A DNA stretch of 64,000 nucleotides, from positions 1 through 64,000 of the forward strand of contig NZ_AEJC01000490.1 of NCBI RefSeq assembly GCF_000317595.1, read 5' to 3'. The translations under genes and the position numbers were made by a program. Below, piece by piece: positions 48,725 through 57,804 of the stretch (position 1 is its first letter; each line of letters starts with the position of its first letter). Below the pieces are notes generated by a model that was not told the origin of the DNA, ran no database searches, and saw only the letters and a list, made by a program, of their open reading frames with translations. Source of the stretch: Streptomyces ipomoeae 91-03 (lineage in GTDB: Bacteria; Actinomycetota; Actinomycetes; Streptomycetales; Streptomycetaceae).

Positions 48725-50212
48725 ATGGCCGATCCCAAGGGTTTCCTGACCACCCCACGCGAGGAGTGGCCCCGCCGACCCGTGCGGGAACGGGTACGGG
48801 ACTGGAACGAGGTCTACGTTCCGGGGGCGCTGCTGCCGATCATCAGCAAACAGGCCGACCGTTGCATGGACTGCGGCATCCCGTTCTGTCACGACGCCTG
48901 TCCACTCGGGAACCTGATACCCGAGTGGAACGATCTGGTGTCGCGGGAGGACTGGCGGGCGGCGAGCGACCGGCTGCACGCCACGAACAACTTCCCCGAG
49001 TTCACGGGGCGGTTGTGTCCGGCGCCCTGTGAGGCGGGGTGTGTGCTGGCGATCAACCAGCCGGCGGTGACCATCAAGAACGTCGAGGTGGCCATCGCGG
49101 ACCGGGCCTGGGAGGACGGTTTCACACCACCGCGCCCGCCCGAGCGGCTGACCGGGAAGACGGTCGCGGTCATCGGCTCCGGGCCGACCGGGCTGGCGGC
49201 GGCGCAGCAGTTGACCCGGGCCGGGCACACGGTCGCGGTGTATGAACGGGCCGATCGGATCGGGGGATTGCTGCGGTACGGGATACCCGCGTTCAAGATG
49301 GAGAAGCGGCATCTGGACCGGCGGCTGGAGCAGATGCGGGCGGAGGGCACGAAGTTCCGTACGTCGACGGCTGTGGGGACGGACATCGGGGCGGCGGAGT
49401 TGCGGGCGCGGTACGACGCCGTGGTGGTCGCGACAGGGGCTACGGCCTGGCGGGAGCTGGATGTGCCGGGGCGGGAGTTGGCCGGCGTCCATCAGGCGAT
49501 GGAGTATCTGCCACTGGCCGACCGAGTGTGCGAGGGGGATCTGGAGGTCTCGCCGCTGTCGGCGGCCGGGAAGCATGTGGTGATCGTCGGGGGTGGTGAC
49601 ACGGGGGCGGACTGTCTGGGGACGGCGGTACGGGAAGGCGCCGCGTCTGTGACGCAGTTGGACATCTATCCGCTGCCGGGGGCGGAACGGGACGAGGAGG
49701 TCGAACCCTGGCCGACGTATCCGAAGGTCTACCGGCTCTCTGCGGCGCACGAGGAGGCGCGCGACCTGGAGACGGCGCCGGCCGCGGACGCGGACGCGCG
49801 GTTGTTCGCGGCGTCGACGCTCCGGTTCACGGGGGACGCCGACGGGCATGTGCGGGCGTTGCATCTGGTCGAGGTGGACGAGCGGCGTCGGCCCCGGCCC
49901 GGTACCGGTCGGACGCTCCCCGCCGACCTCGTGCTCCTCGCCCTCGGGTTCTCCGGACCCGACCGCGACGACGGGCTCGTCGAGCAGCTCGGGCTGGCCC
50001 TCGATCCGCGCGGGACCATCGCCCGGGGGCCGGACTTCGGGACGAACGTCCCCGGCGTCTACGCCGCGGGGGACGCCGCCCGCGGGCAGTCCCTCATCGT
50101 CTGGGCCATCGCCGAGGGCCGGGCCGTCGCCGCCGCCGTCAACCACCGCCTGACCGGCACGGAACGCCTGCCGTCCCCGATCGGGCCCTACGACCGGCCC
50201 ATGACGCCGTAA
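48725..50212 (+). CDS. gltD: GltD-like NADPH oxidoreductase (stand-alone)
   Basis: A 495-residue homologue of the glutamate synthase small subunit. The N-terminal Fer4_20 domain has cysteines for two [4Fe-4S] clusters (CMDCGIPFC, CPL, CPAPCEAGC). FAD-binding GSGPTGLAAAQQL and NADPH-binding GGGDTGADCLGTA motifs follow, then the second FAD contact GVYAAGDAARGQS. GltD normally works with GltB, which is not in this window, so this could be a second copy serving another partner. GAGGGAGA precedes the ATG at 48725. Confidence 0.93.
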   Translation: MADPKGFLTTPREEWPRRPVRERVRDWNEVYVPGALLPIISKQADRCMDCGIPFCHDACPLGNLIPEWNDLVSREDWRAASDRLHATNNFPEFTGRLCPAPCEAGCVLAINQPAVTIKNVEVAIADRAWEDGFTPPRPPERLTGKTVAVIGSGPTGLAAAQQLTRAGHTVAVYERADRIGGLLRYGIPAFKMEKRHLDRRLEQMRAEGTKFRTSTAVGTDIGAAELRARYDAVVVATGATAWRELDVPGRELAGVHQAMEYLPLADRVCEGDLEVSPLSAAGKHVVIVGGGDTGADCLGTAVREGAASVTQLDIYPLPGAERDEEVEPWPTYPKVYRLSAAHEEARDLETAPAADADARLFAASTLRFTGDADGHVRALHLVEVDERRRPRPGTGRTLPADLVLLALGFSGPDRDDGLVEQLGLALDPRGTIARGPDFGTNVPGVYAAGDAARGQSLIVWAIAEGRAVAAAVNHRLTGTERLPSPIGPYDRPMTP

Positions 50213-50216
50213 CCGC

Positions 50217-50276
50217 CCACAACCACAACCACAGCCACAGCCACAGCCACTGCCGCTGCCGCTGCCGCTGCCGCCG
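50217..50276. repeat. Ten tandem hexamers downstream of gltD
   Basis: The units run CCACAA twice, CCACAG three times, CCACTG once, CCGCTG three times and CCGCCG once, in perfect phase with no spacer. The orderly drift suggests stepwise slippage and mutation. It begins 4 bases after the stop codon. Confidence 0.9.
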
Positions 50277-50345
50277 GGCACATCGTGATCGAGAGGGCGG
50301 CGGTGTGGGGAGGATGGGGTGCGGCCTGTCCTAGGGTGCGTTCTC

Positions 50346-51761
50346 ATGGTGGATTCCTGGGTCGATTCGGCGGAGCGGATTGGCGCTGATCTGCATCTGG
50401 AGCTGATGGGGGCCGGTGGGCGACGGGCCGCGTTGATTCGGGCGTTGCGGGAAGCGGTGCGTGGGGGACGGTTGGCGCCGGGGACGCGGTTGCCTCCGTA
50501 TCGCTCACTGGCCGCGGATCTCGGTGTCGCCCGCAACACGGTCGCCGACGCGTACGCGGAGCTGGTGGCCGAGGGGTGGCTGACAGCACGGCAGGGCTCG
50601 GGGACGCGGGTCGCCGAGCGGGCGGAACCACTGGGCGCCCCCGCGCACGTACCGAAGAAGGCGCCGTCACGCGCGCGTGGGCCGCGGCACGATCTGCGGC
50701 AGGGCACTCCGGACGCGTCGGCGTTCCCGCGCGCGGCCTGGGCGGCGTCGTACCGCAGGGCGCTGACGCAGGCGCCGAACGAGGTCTTCGGGCCGGGGGA
50801 TCCTGCGGGTCGGAGCGAGCTGCGCGAGGCGCTCACCGAGTACCTGGCACGCGCGCGTGGAGTGCGGACCGAGCCCTCGCGGATCGTGGTCTGTTCCGGC
50901 TTCGCGCATGCCCTGCGGCTGCTCTTCCACGGTCGGGTGCTGCGGGGGCCGCTGGCCGTGGAGTCGTACGGTCTGGGATTTCATCGTGAACTGCTGAGCG
51001 CCGCGTCCGTACGGACCGTTCCACTGCCGCTGGACGAGGACGGCGCGCGGGTGGACGGGCTGGGGCGGGAGAGGGTGGTACTGCTGACGCCCGCGCATCA
51101 GTTCCCCACGGGTGGGCCCTTGCATCCGTCGCGGCGGGCAGCCGTGGTCGACTGGGCACGCGCGCGTGGAGGAGTGATTCTGGAGGACGACTACGACGGG
51201 GAGTTCCGGTACGACCGCAAGCCCGTCGGGGCCGTGCAGGGACTGGATCCCGAGCGGGTCGTGCACATCGGCTCGGTCAGCAAGAGTCTGTCGCCCGCGC
51301 TGCGGCTGGGGTGGATGGTCCTTCCGGAGCGGTACGTCGACGCCGTGCTGGAGGCGAAGGGCGAGCGGGAGGCATGGGCGAGCGTCCTGGACCAACTGGC
51401 GCTCGCGGACTTCCTCGTTTCCGGGGCGTACGACCGTCATGTGCGGCGTATGCGGCAGCGCTACCGTGCGCGGCGCGACCGGCTGGTGGCCGCCCTCGCC
51501 GCACACGCGCCGCATATCGAGGTCACCGGGATCGCGGCCGGGCTGCACGCGGTGCTGCGGCTGCCGGCCGGGGCCGAACGGTCCACGGTGCGGGCGGCAA
51601 CCCGGCAGGGCATCGCGCTCGACGGGCTGGCCGAGTTCCGGCACCCGGAGGCGACGGACACCGACGTACCGGACGGGCTCGTCGTGGGATACGCGACACC
51701 TCCGGAGCACGCGTACGGCGCGGCGGTGGAGGCGCTGTGCGGGGTGCTGCCACCGGGGTGA
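50346..51761 (+). CDS. MocR/PdxR-type GntR regulator
   Basis: A 471-residue regulator. A GntR winged helix (about 20-95, with LPPYRSLAADLGVARNTVADAY) is joined to a fold-type I aminotransferase-like domain containing ILEDDYDGEFRYDRKP and the PLP lysine in SVSKSLSPALRLGW. Such proteins sense PLP or amino compounds; PdxR controls vitamin B6 synthesis. TAGGGT ends 8 bases before the ATG at 50346. The usual divergent target gene is absent, so the target is unknown. Three copies of CACGCGCGCGTG lie in the gene. Confidence 0.93.
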   Translation: MVDSWVDSAERIGADLHLELMGAGGRRAALIRALREAVRGGRLAPGTRLPPYRSLAADLGVARNTVADAYAELVAEGWLTARQGSGTRVAERAEPLGAPAHVPKKAPSRARGPRHDLRQGTPDASAFPRAAWAASYRRALTQAPNEVFGPGDPAGRSELREALTEYLARARGVRTEPSRIVVCSGFAHALRLLFHGRVLRGPLAVESYGLGFHRELLSAASVRTVPLPLDEDGARVDGLGRERVVLLTPAHQFPTGGPLHPSRRAAVVDWARARGGVILEDDYDGEFRYDRKPVGAVQGLDPERVVHIGSVSKSLSPALRLGWMVLPERYVDAVLEAKGEREAWASVLDQLALADFLVSGAYDRHVRRMRQRYRARRDRLVAALAAHAPHIEVTGIAAGLHAVLRLPAGAERSTVRAATRQGIALDGLAEFRHPEATDTDVPDGLVVGYATPPEHAYGAAVEALCGVLPPG

Positions 51762-51826
51762 AGGACAGGGCAGGGGTGAACGACGGAGCCGGAGTGAAGG
51801 ACAGGGCCGGGGTGAAACGACAGGGA
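51755..51826. repeat. Four tandem 18-bp units containing the MocR stop
   Basis: Units start at 51755, 51773, 51791 and 51809 and follow GGGGTGAAGGACAGGGCC. The first carries the TGA stop of the MocR gene, and later copies repeat GGRGTGAA in the same phase. Confidence 0.85.
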
Positions 51827-52093
51827 CGGCGAGTGGCGGGGCGGTCCGGGCTGCAGGTTGACGGTGACTGCCAGGTTGCGGGTACATAAACCCCAGTCGA
51901 CAGGAAATCAACCGGAGTGGGACCATTGGCGCAGGAGGCGTGTCGCCGCCCGCCAGCCGCAGATGCACACACACCGCCGATCACGGATCCACACAATTTG
52001 GACGGTGATCCGCCCCCATCCTTCGTTCCGTCGTCAGGCGTAGGGCCCTCCCGCGCGTCCCCCCTGTTGGCGGCAGGTCCTGGAGGGTGCTCG
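51827..52093. other. Gap before the PEP-utilising gene
   Basis: No gene is supported. TTGACG (51858) and TACATA (51883) are 19 bp apart, a possible weak promoter for the next gene, in the only AT-rich patch. GGAGGG precedes the next ATG. Confidence 0.4.
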
Positions 52094-54433
52094 ATGACGA
52101 CGCTCGACGAACGTCACGGAGAACACCGAGAAGGTGCGCACGACGGGGGACTGCCCCGGGGCGGCGGCACACCCGATCCTCACGTCGTCTCCCTGACCCA
52201 GGCGACGGCCTCGCTCCCCCTGCTCACCGGTTCCAAGGCGGCCCATCTCGCGCGGGCGGCTCGCGCCGGGCTGCCGGTACTGCCCGGCTTCGTGCTCCCC
52301 CACGGTTCGCACACCGCCGCGTCCGCCGTGCAGCGCGCCTGGCGGGAGCTGTCCGGGCACGGTTCGCGCCCCCTCGTCGTACGGTCCTCCTCGCCGCAGG
52401 AGGACACGCGGGAGTCCTCTCTGGCGGGCCGGTTCGACTCGGTGCTCGAAGTGCGGGGGTGGGAGGAGTTCCGCGCGGCGGTGCACACCGTGCGGGAATC
52501 GGCGGGGCGGGTCGACGGGGTCGCCGCGCCCATGGCGGTGCTCGTCCAGCCGATGCTGAGGGCCCGGGTCGGAGGCGTGCTGTTCGGAGCGGACCCCGTG
52601 GCGGGCCGGACCGACCGGATGCTGGTCAGCGCGGTGCGGGGCGGGCCCGACTCGCTGGTCAGCGGCGAACAGCCCGGTACGAGTCACGTGTTGAGCGGAT
52701 GGGGACGGTTGCTGCGGACCGAACCGGCCGAGTCGGGCGAACCGGCGGAGCCGCTCGGCCCGCAGCCTGTGGGGAGCGAACGACAGCCTGCCGGCTCCAG
52801 CCCCTTGCTCACGGCCTCCGAGTTGCGTCGGCTCGCGCGGCTCGCGCGTCGTGCCGCTCGTGTGTTCGGTGGGCCGCAGGACATCGAGTTCGGTTTCGAC
52901 GAGGACGGGCGGTTGTGGCTGTTCCAGAGCCGTCCGATCACGGCGATGGCGGCCCGGCCGGGGCGCGGGGCGCGGTTGCTCGGTCCTGGGCCGGTGGTGG
53001 AGACGCTGCCGGGGCAGTTGGAGCCGCTGGAGGAGGATCTGTGGGTGGCGCCGATGGCACGGGGGCTGGCCGTGGCGCTCGACATCGGCGGCAGTGCGCC
53101 CCGGCGGCTGTTGCGGACGGTGCCGGTCGTCACGACGGTCGGCGGGCGGGCCGCGGCGGACCTGCGGCTGATGGGCACCGTCCCGCCGAGGCACCGCCGG
53201 CTGGCGTTGCTCAACCCGGCGCCGGGTGCCCGGCGACTCGGTGCCTCCTGGCGGGTGGGGCGGCTGGCGTCGACGTTGCCCGACCTGGCGACGGACCTGG
53301 TGGCGGACGTCGACCGGCGGCTCACCGAGACCCCGCCGCCCGGCGAACTGCCGACCGCCGAGCTGATCTCGACCCTCCGCTGGACCCGCGCCGTCCTCGT
53401 CTCACTGCACGCCCAGGAGGCCCTCGCGGGCGCCTTCCTCCCGGAACCCCATGTCACGGCCGCGAGCACCGCCCTCGCCACGCTCGCGGAGACGGGCGCC
53501 CAGCACCTGCCGGACCACCGGCTGATCGCCGCCGAGCCGGTGGTACTCGCGCTGACGGCACCGAGCCTGTGGGCCACCCTGCGGCTGCCCCGGCCCAACG
53601 GGGCGGTCCGACACGACCACGCCGCAGCGGCATCCGGTGTCGAGCGCACCGCATCCCCCGGCGCCGAACACACCGCATCCCCCACAGCGACCGACGCCCC
53701 CACCTCTCCGGCCGCCACCTCCGCGACGGCCACCGCGACCGCTATCGCCACCGCCACCGCCGCCAAGCGACCCCCCGCCCAAGAGCCCGGCCCTCACGCA
53801 CCCGCACCCGTCCCCGGCCCCATCCCTCCCCCAGCCGCCCTCCCACCCCGCGAAGCCCTGCGGCTGCGCGTTCGGTGGGTGCAGGAGTTGCAGGTGCGGC
53901 TGGTACGGGAGGGGGCCCGGCGGCTGGTCGTACGGGGAGCGCTGCGGGAGGACCGGCAGACGGGGCTGTTGCGGTGGAAGGAGTTCGTGGTCGCGTTGGA
54001 GAGCGGGCCGCTCCCCCGTGACCTCGACGAACGGCTGCCCCGGTCCGCCTCCGCGCCGCTCCCGGACGCGTTCCGGCTCGCGGGCGGCGGTGTGGTCGTC
54101 GCCGAGCGCACCGCCCGGCGTTCCGGCGACGGCGCCCGGGGCGTGTCCGGCGGGCGGGCCGTCGGCACCGCCTGGGACGGCGTCGGGCCGCGGCCCCCGG
54201 ACGCCGTGCTCGTCGTACGCACCCTCGATCCGGCGCTCGCCCCGCTCCTGCCCCGCCTCTCCGGGCTGGTCGCGCAGACCGGCAGCCCGTTGTCCCATCT
54301 CGCCGTCCTGGCCCGGGAGTTCGGGGTGCCCACGGTGGTCGGCGCCACCGACGCGGTACGCCGTTTCCCGCCGGGCACCCGACTGACGGTGGACGGCACC
54401 TCCGGCGACGTACGGTCGGAGGGATCACCATGA
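52094..54433 (+). CDS. PEP/pyruvate-binding phosphotransfer enzyme
   Basis: A 779-residue protein of the PEP synthase/rifampin phosphotransferase superfamily. The N-terminal ATP-grasp part shows TGSKAAHLARAARAGLPVLPGF and VVRSSSPQEDTRESSLAG. An Ala/Thr/Pro linker (about 515-585) separates it from the C-terminal swivelling domain with phospho-His735 in SPLSHLAVLAREFGVPTVVG. The middle is less conserved than in PEP synthase. Substrate is unknown; rifampin-like inactivation is only one option. It overlaps the membrane protein gene by ATGA. Confidence 0.82.
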   Translation: MTTLDERHGEHREGAHDGGLPRGGGTPDPHVVSLTQATASLPLLTGSKAAHLARAARAGLPVLPGFVLPHGSHTAASAVQRAWRELSGHGSRPLVVRSSSPQEDTRESSLAGRFDSVLEVRGWEEFRAAVHTVRESAGRVDGVAAPMAVLVQPMLRARVGGVLFGADPVAGRTDRMLVSAVRGGPDSLVSGEQPGTSHVLSGWGRLLRTEPAESGEPAEPLGPQPVGSERQPAGSSPLLTASELRRLARLARRAARVFGGPQDIEFGFDEDGRLWLFQSRPITAMAARPGRGARLLGPGPVVETLPGQLEPLEEDLWVAPMARGLAVALDIGGSAPRRLLRTVPVVTTVGGRAAADLRLMGTVPPRHRRLALLNPAPGARRLGASWRVGRLASTLPDLATDLVADVDRRLTETPPPGELPTAELISTLRWTRAVLVSLHAQEALAGAFLPEPHVTAASTALATLAETGAQHLPDHRLIAAEPVVLALTAPSLWATLRLPRPNGAVRHDHAAAASGVERTASPGAEHTASPTATDAPTSPAATSATATATAIATATAAKRPPAQEPGPHAPAPVPGPIPPPAALPPREALRLRVRWVQELQVRLVREGARRLVVRGALREDRQTGLLRWKEFVVALESGPLPRDLDERLPRSASAPLPDAFRLAGGGVVVAERTARRSGDGARGVSGGRAVGTAWDGVGPRPPDAVLVVRTLDPALAPLLPRLSGLVAQTGSPLSHLAVLAREFGVPTVVGATDAVRRFPPGTRLTVDGTSGDVRSEGSP

Positions 54434-55320
54434 GGCGGCTCGCTTACCTCTTCGGGGGCGCGGCGGCGTTCGGCGCGGGCGTCTACTTCGTCATCTACCT
54501 CTACCGGTGGCAATGGCAGCGGGCGATCCTCTGCGGAGTGCTGCTGCTGATCGTCGGGGTGCTGCTGCTCGGGATCGTGCTGCTGGGGCGTCTCTCGCGG
54601 ATCGAGGAGCGGATCCGGGAGAACGACCGCCGGCAGCAGGACGTGCTCGCCCGACTGGGGCAGACGCAGGCGCGGGAACGGGGCGACCGCTTCCGCTGGC
54701 TGGAGGACCCGGCGAGCCGTACGTATGTCTTCGTGCCCGTGCTGATGGTCGCCGGGGTGGCGCTGTCCGGGATCGCCTGGCTGGTGCAGCGGATCGCGTC
54801 GGCCGCGGCCCGGCCCACGGCCGAGCGACGTCTGGCCGGCCGGTTGGCCGTCCTCACCGCGCCCGAGTCGGCCCCGGACACCGATCTGGAGGACGTACGG
54901 CCGCCCGTCGGCGGCGGTCGGCGTCGGACGGCCCGGCTGGTCACCGTGGGCGTCGTCGGCGCCGCCCTGCTGGCCTCGCTCGTCGTCGGGCTCGCCGAAC
55001 TGACCCAGACCAGGAAAGTGGAGGCGAACGAGGCCGAGGCGACCTCCGTACTGGTCCGCGTCGACATGCGGGGCGTGGCCTCGACCAAGGAGCGGCAGAC
55101 CATGGCCGCACGCCAGGCCTGGGAGCGCTGCCGGAACTCGACGTCCGTACCGCTGCGGCAGACCACACTCGGCGACCTCGGGGACGGTCTGTTCGCCGGG
55201 GTCCTCCGCCCCGCCCTCACCGACCACGACCGGCTACGGCTGCGGGGCTGCCTGGAGGACGCCGACGTCGATCGCGCCCACCTCACGGTGGTGGGCATCG
55301 ACGACGCGGACGAGGAGTGA
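54430..55320 (+). CDS. Membrane protein coupled to PEP-utilising enzyme
   Basis: A 296-residue protein with four predicted helices: two near the N-terminus (residues 4-25, 32-52), a charged coiled-coil segment (RIEERIRENDRRQQDVLARL), a third helix (about 98-118) and a fourth (about 168-190), followed by a 105-residue soluble tail. No family is recognised. Its start overlaps the stop of the phosphotransfer enzyme gene, so the two are probably made together and may act as a complex at the membrane. Confidence 0.75.
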   Translation: MRRLAYLFGGAAAFGAGVYFVIYLYRWQWQRAILCGVLLLIVGVLLLGIVLLGRLSRIEERIRENDRRQQDVLARLGQTQARERGDRFRWLEDPASRTYVFVPVLMVAGVALSGIAWLVQRIASAAARPTAERRLAGRLAVLTAPESAPDTDLEDVRPPVGGGRRRTARLVTVGVVGAALLASLVVGLAELTQTRKVEANEAEATSVLVRVDMRGVASTKERQTMAARQAWERCRNSTSVPLRQTTLGDLGDGLFAGVLRPALTDHDRLRLRGCLEDADVDRAHLTVVGIDDADEE

Positions 55321-55479
55321 GCCGCCGGGAGACGCGACAGCCTGCAGGCAGCGACCGGCAGCGACCGGCAGCGACCCGCAATCGACAAAACGGTAATAAC
55401 GTAGTGAGTTCTCACACAATCGGACAGATCACCCATCGGGTCGGGTTACGATTCCGAGCAGGCCCTCTCCCGCAGGGCC

Positions 55480-55568
55480 TCAGATCCTCTGTCGCAGGGG
55501 CTCGGGCCTTCGCCACCGGGTCCGGGGCCCTCCGTCGCTGGATCTCGGGCCCTCCGTCACTGGGTCTT
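55480..55568. repeat. Four degenerate 22-bp tandem units
   Basis: Units follow TCGGGCCCTCCGTCRCTGGRT with drift from left to right. They lie in the 280-bp gap before the phosphatase gene. Left of them, AT-rich sequence around 55380-55450 probably holds its promoter; CAGCGACCGG is also repeated three times near 55350. Confidence 0.7.
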
Positions 55569-55600
55569 CCACGCCCCCGTCCCCAACCTCCGGGTCGCCC

Positions 55601-56329
55601 ATGTCTGTCACCCTCGTGCCTTCCCCCACGCAGCCAGGTCCGCTCCCCACCGACTCCGGTCGCGCCGGCAGGCTCCGCCGCCGGATCGCGCGTATCGCCG
55701 TCGGAGTCCTGCTCAGCGGTTTCGCCCTGTGGGCGACGGGCACGGTCGGCGTCCTGGCTCTGTCGTACGTGGCGCGCGAGGCGAACCCGGCCCCCGAGGG
55801 GGCCCGCACGGTGCGGGGCATCCACAACTTCCAGCCCGTCGGCACGGACGGCAAACTGTGGCGTGGGGCGGCGCCCTCACCGGCCGGCTACCGGGAGCTC
55901 GCCGACCTCGGCTTCACCACGGTCGTCGATCTGCGCGCCGAGGACCTGAACGCCGCGCAGCTGGCCGAGCCCCGCGAGGCGGGCCTGGACGTCGTACGGG
56001 TGCCGATGCGCGACGGGCAGACCCCGACCCCGGAGCAGGTGCAGCGGCTGCTCGACACCGTCGCCCGAAGCTCCGGACCGGTGTTCGTGCACTGCGGTGC
56101 CGGTGTCGGTCGTACGGGGACGATGGCGGCGTCGTACCTCGTGCGCACCGGGCAGGCGGACTCGTCGGCGGCGGTCTGGCGCAACCTGTCGGTCGGGCCG
56201 CCCTCGATCGAGCAGATCTACTACGGGCTGAGCCTGGAGCCGGACCGCGCGACCGAGAAGCCCCCGCTCCCGGTGGTCGCGGTGAGCCGCTTCGTCGACG
56301 CCCCGCGCCGCATGTGGTCGTACCTGTAG
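55601..56329 (+). CDS. Membrane-anchored tyrosine/dual-specificity phosphatase
   Basis: A 242-residue protein. One N-terminal helix (about 30-55) anchors a phosphatase domain with the P-loop HCGAGVGRTG: nucleophile Cys165 and Arg171, with Asp138 of MRDGQTP as likely general acid. It would face the outside, since few positive residues follow the helix, but the topology is not certain. Substrate is unknown. ATG at 55601 lacks an obvious ribosome binding site. Confidence 0.85.
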   Translation: MSVTLVPSPTQPGPLPTDSGRAGRLRRRIARIAVGVLLSGFALWATGTVGVLALSYVAREANPAPEGARTVRGIHNFQPVGTDGKLWRGAAPSPAGYRELADLGFTTVVDLRAEDLNAAQLAEPREAGLDVVRVPMRDGQTPTPEQVQRLLDTVARSSGPVFVHCGAGVGRTGTMAASYLVRTGQADSSAAVWRNLSVGPPSIEQIYYGLSLEPDRATEKPPLPVVAVSRFVDAPRRMWSYL

Positions 56330-56460
56330 GCCGACACGCGGTTCCCGGCGCCGAGCCCCGCGGCCGGTACCGGACACCACGAACACCGGCCCACGTGCCG
56401 CAGCCGACGCCCCCCCCCACGAACGCCGACCCACATGCCGCAGCCGGCGCCCGGGGCGAC

Positions 56461-56515
56461 GATTCCCGGTGTCGAAGATTCCCGGTGCCGAAGCCTCCGC
56501 TCGACACCGGGAATC
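56461..56515. terminator. Long inverted repeat between convergent genes
   Basis: GATTCCCGGTGTCG and CGACACCGGGAATC (14 bp, perfect) enclose 27 bases, in which a further GATTCCCGGTGCCG lies. Left of it a 40-bp direct repeat occurs twice (56378-56457). Together they can stop transcripts from both sides. Confidence 0.7.
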
Positions 56516-56550
56516 CCCGCGACAGCCGACCGTTTCGACAGCCAGCCGTT

Positions 56551-56598
56551 GTTTCCCACGGCTGCCGTTTCCCACGGCTGCCGTTTCCTACGGCTTGC
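56551..56598. repeat. Three 16-bp units spanning the methyltransferase stop
   Basis: GTTTCCCACGGCTGCC occurs twice exactly and once with three changes. The third copy contains the TAG stop of the minus-strand methyltransferase gene, as with the MocR repeat. Confidence 0.8.
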
Positions 56599-57391
56599 GG
56601 GCCACCGCCCCGTAGCCCGGGATGACTCCGTCGTCCTGGCCGGGGATCGGGTCGCCCAGTTCGGGGTGCCACTTGTGGGGGACCTCGATGCCGGGGTCGA
56701 CCAGTTCGAGGCCGTCGAAGAAGCGGGCGAACTCGTCGCGGGAGCGCAGGGCCAGGGTGACGCCCGCGGCCTTGAGCTTCTCCGTCGCCGCGGCCGACTC
56801 CTCCGGGGTGAAGTCGGCGGTGGCGTGGCTGACGACCAGGTAGCTGCCGGAGGGCAGTTCGGACATCAGCCGGTCGACGAGGGCGTGCGCGCCGTCCTCG
56901 TCGGAGACGAAGTGCAGCAGCGCGATGAGGGAGAGCGCGACGGGCCGGCCGAAGTCCAGCACGCTCTTGGCGCCCTCGAGCACGGCGTGCGGGTCGCGCA
57001 CGTCGGCCTGCAGATACTCGGTGCGCCCCTCGGGCGTACCGCGCAGCAGGGCCGCCGCGTGGGCGAGCACAATGGGATCGTTGTCGCAGTAGACGACGCT
57101 CGCCTCGGGCGCGACCTGCTGCGCGATCCGGTGGAGGTTCGGCTCGGTCGGGATACCGGTGCCGATGTCCAGGAACTGGCGTACGCCCTGCTCGGCCAGC
57201 CACCGCGTGGACCGGTGCATGAAGGCACGGTTGACGCGTGCCATCACCGGCACCCGGGGGTCGAGGGCCAGCATCTGCCTGCCCATCGCCTCGTCCACGG
57301 GGTAGTTGTCCTTGCCGCCGAGGTACCAGTCGTACATCCGGGCCGGATGGGGTCTGCTCGTGTCGATCTCGACGGGGGGACGCCCGTTCAT
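56588..57391 (-). CDS. DUF574-type SAM-dependent methyltransferase
   Basis: A 267-residue member of the actinomycete methyltransferase family once called DUF574. Hallmarks are SRPHPARMYDWYLGGKDNYPVD at the start (key residues His-Pro-Ala-Arg and Gly-Gly-Lys-Asp-Asn), RQFLDIGTGIPT as motif I and YCDNDPIVL. Substrates are unknown. The ATG at 57391 is preferred over 57403 because GGAG lies 6 bases upstream and the family starts at this point. Such genes are often near XRE/DUF397 pairs, as here. Confidence 0.9.
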   Translation of the reverse strand: MNGRPPVEIDTSRPHPARMYDWYLGGKDNYPVDEAMGRQMLALDPRVPVMARVNRAFMHRSTRWLAEQGVRQFLDIGTGIPTEPNLHRIAQQVAPEASVVYCDNDPIVLAHAAALLRGTPEGRTEYLQADVRDPHAVLEGAKSVLDFGRPVALSLIALLHFVSDEDGAHALVDRLMSELPSGSYLVVSHATADFTPEESAAATEKLKAAGVTLALRSRDEFARFFDGLELVDPGIEVPHKWHPELGDPIPGQDDGVIPGYGAVARKP

Positions 57392-57503
57392 GACGAACTC
57401 CATAAGGTTTCGCAGCAGTAGGTGATCAACTCAGTGCCAGTTAAGGAGGATTGACTGAACAACAGGGGGTGCGCAACAAGCTTCAGGGCTCAGGGCTCAG
57501 CGC

Positions 57504-57797
57504 TCAGGACAGCAGGAAGTCGGCCGCACCCGCCTTCGCGCCCTGGATGAAGGCGTTCATCTCGTCGGGCGTGTAGATCAGCGCCGGTCCGTCGGGGTCG
57601 GTGGACTGCCGTACGGCGATCCGGCCGTCGGCGAGCTTCATGGCCTCCAGGCAGTTGCCTCCGTTGCCGCCGCTCCAGGGCTTGTGCCAGCCTTCGCTGC
57701 CCAGCTCGCGGGCGGGCATGCCGTTGTAGGCACGTAGGTGAACATGAGCGTGCTGCGCCTGCGCGTGCGGCTGCGGCTTGATGTTGATGCGGTCCAT
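57504..57797 (-). CDS. DUF397 protein
   Basis: A 97-residue DUF397 protein, the usual small partner of XRE regulators in streptomycetes. The family pattern is visible as GWHKPWSGGNGGNCLEAM, IAVRQSTDPDGPALIYTPDE and the closing FIQGAK segment. Its N-terminus is His/Ala/Gln-rich. It starts 7 bases after the XRE gene stops, within one transcript. DUF397 proteins are proposed to control the paired regulator or act in toxin-antitoxin-like fashion. Confidence 0.93.
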   Translation of the reverse strand: MDRINIKPQPHAQAQHAHVHLRAYNGMPARELGSEGWHKPWSGGNGGNCLEAMKLADGRIAVRQSTDPDGPALIYTPDEMNAFIQGAKAGAADFLLS

Positions 57798-57804
57798 TCG
57801 GTCT

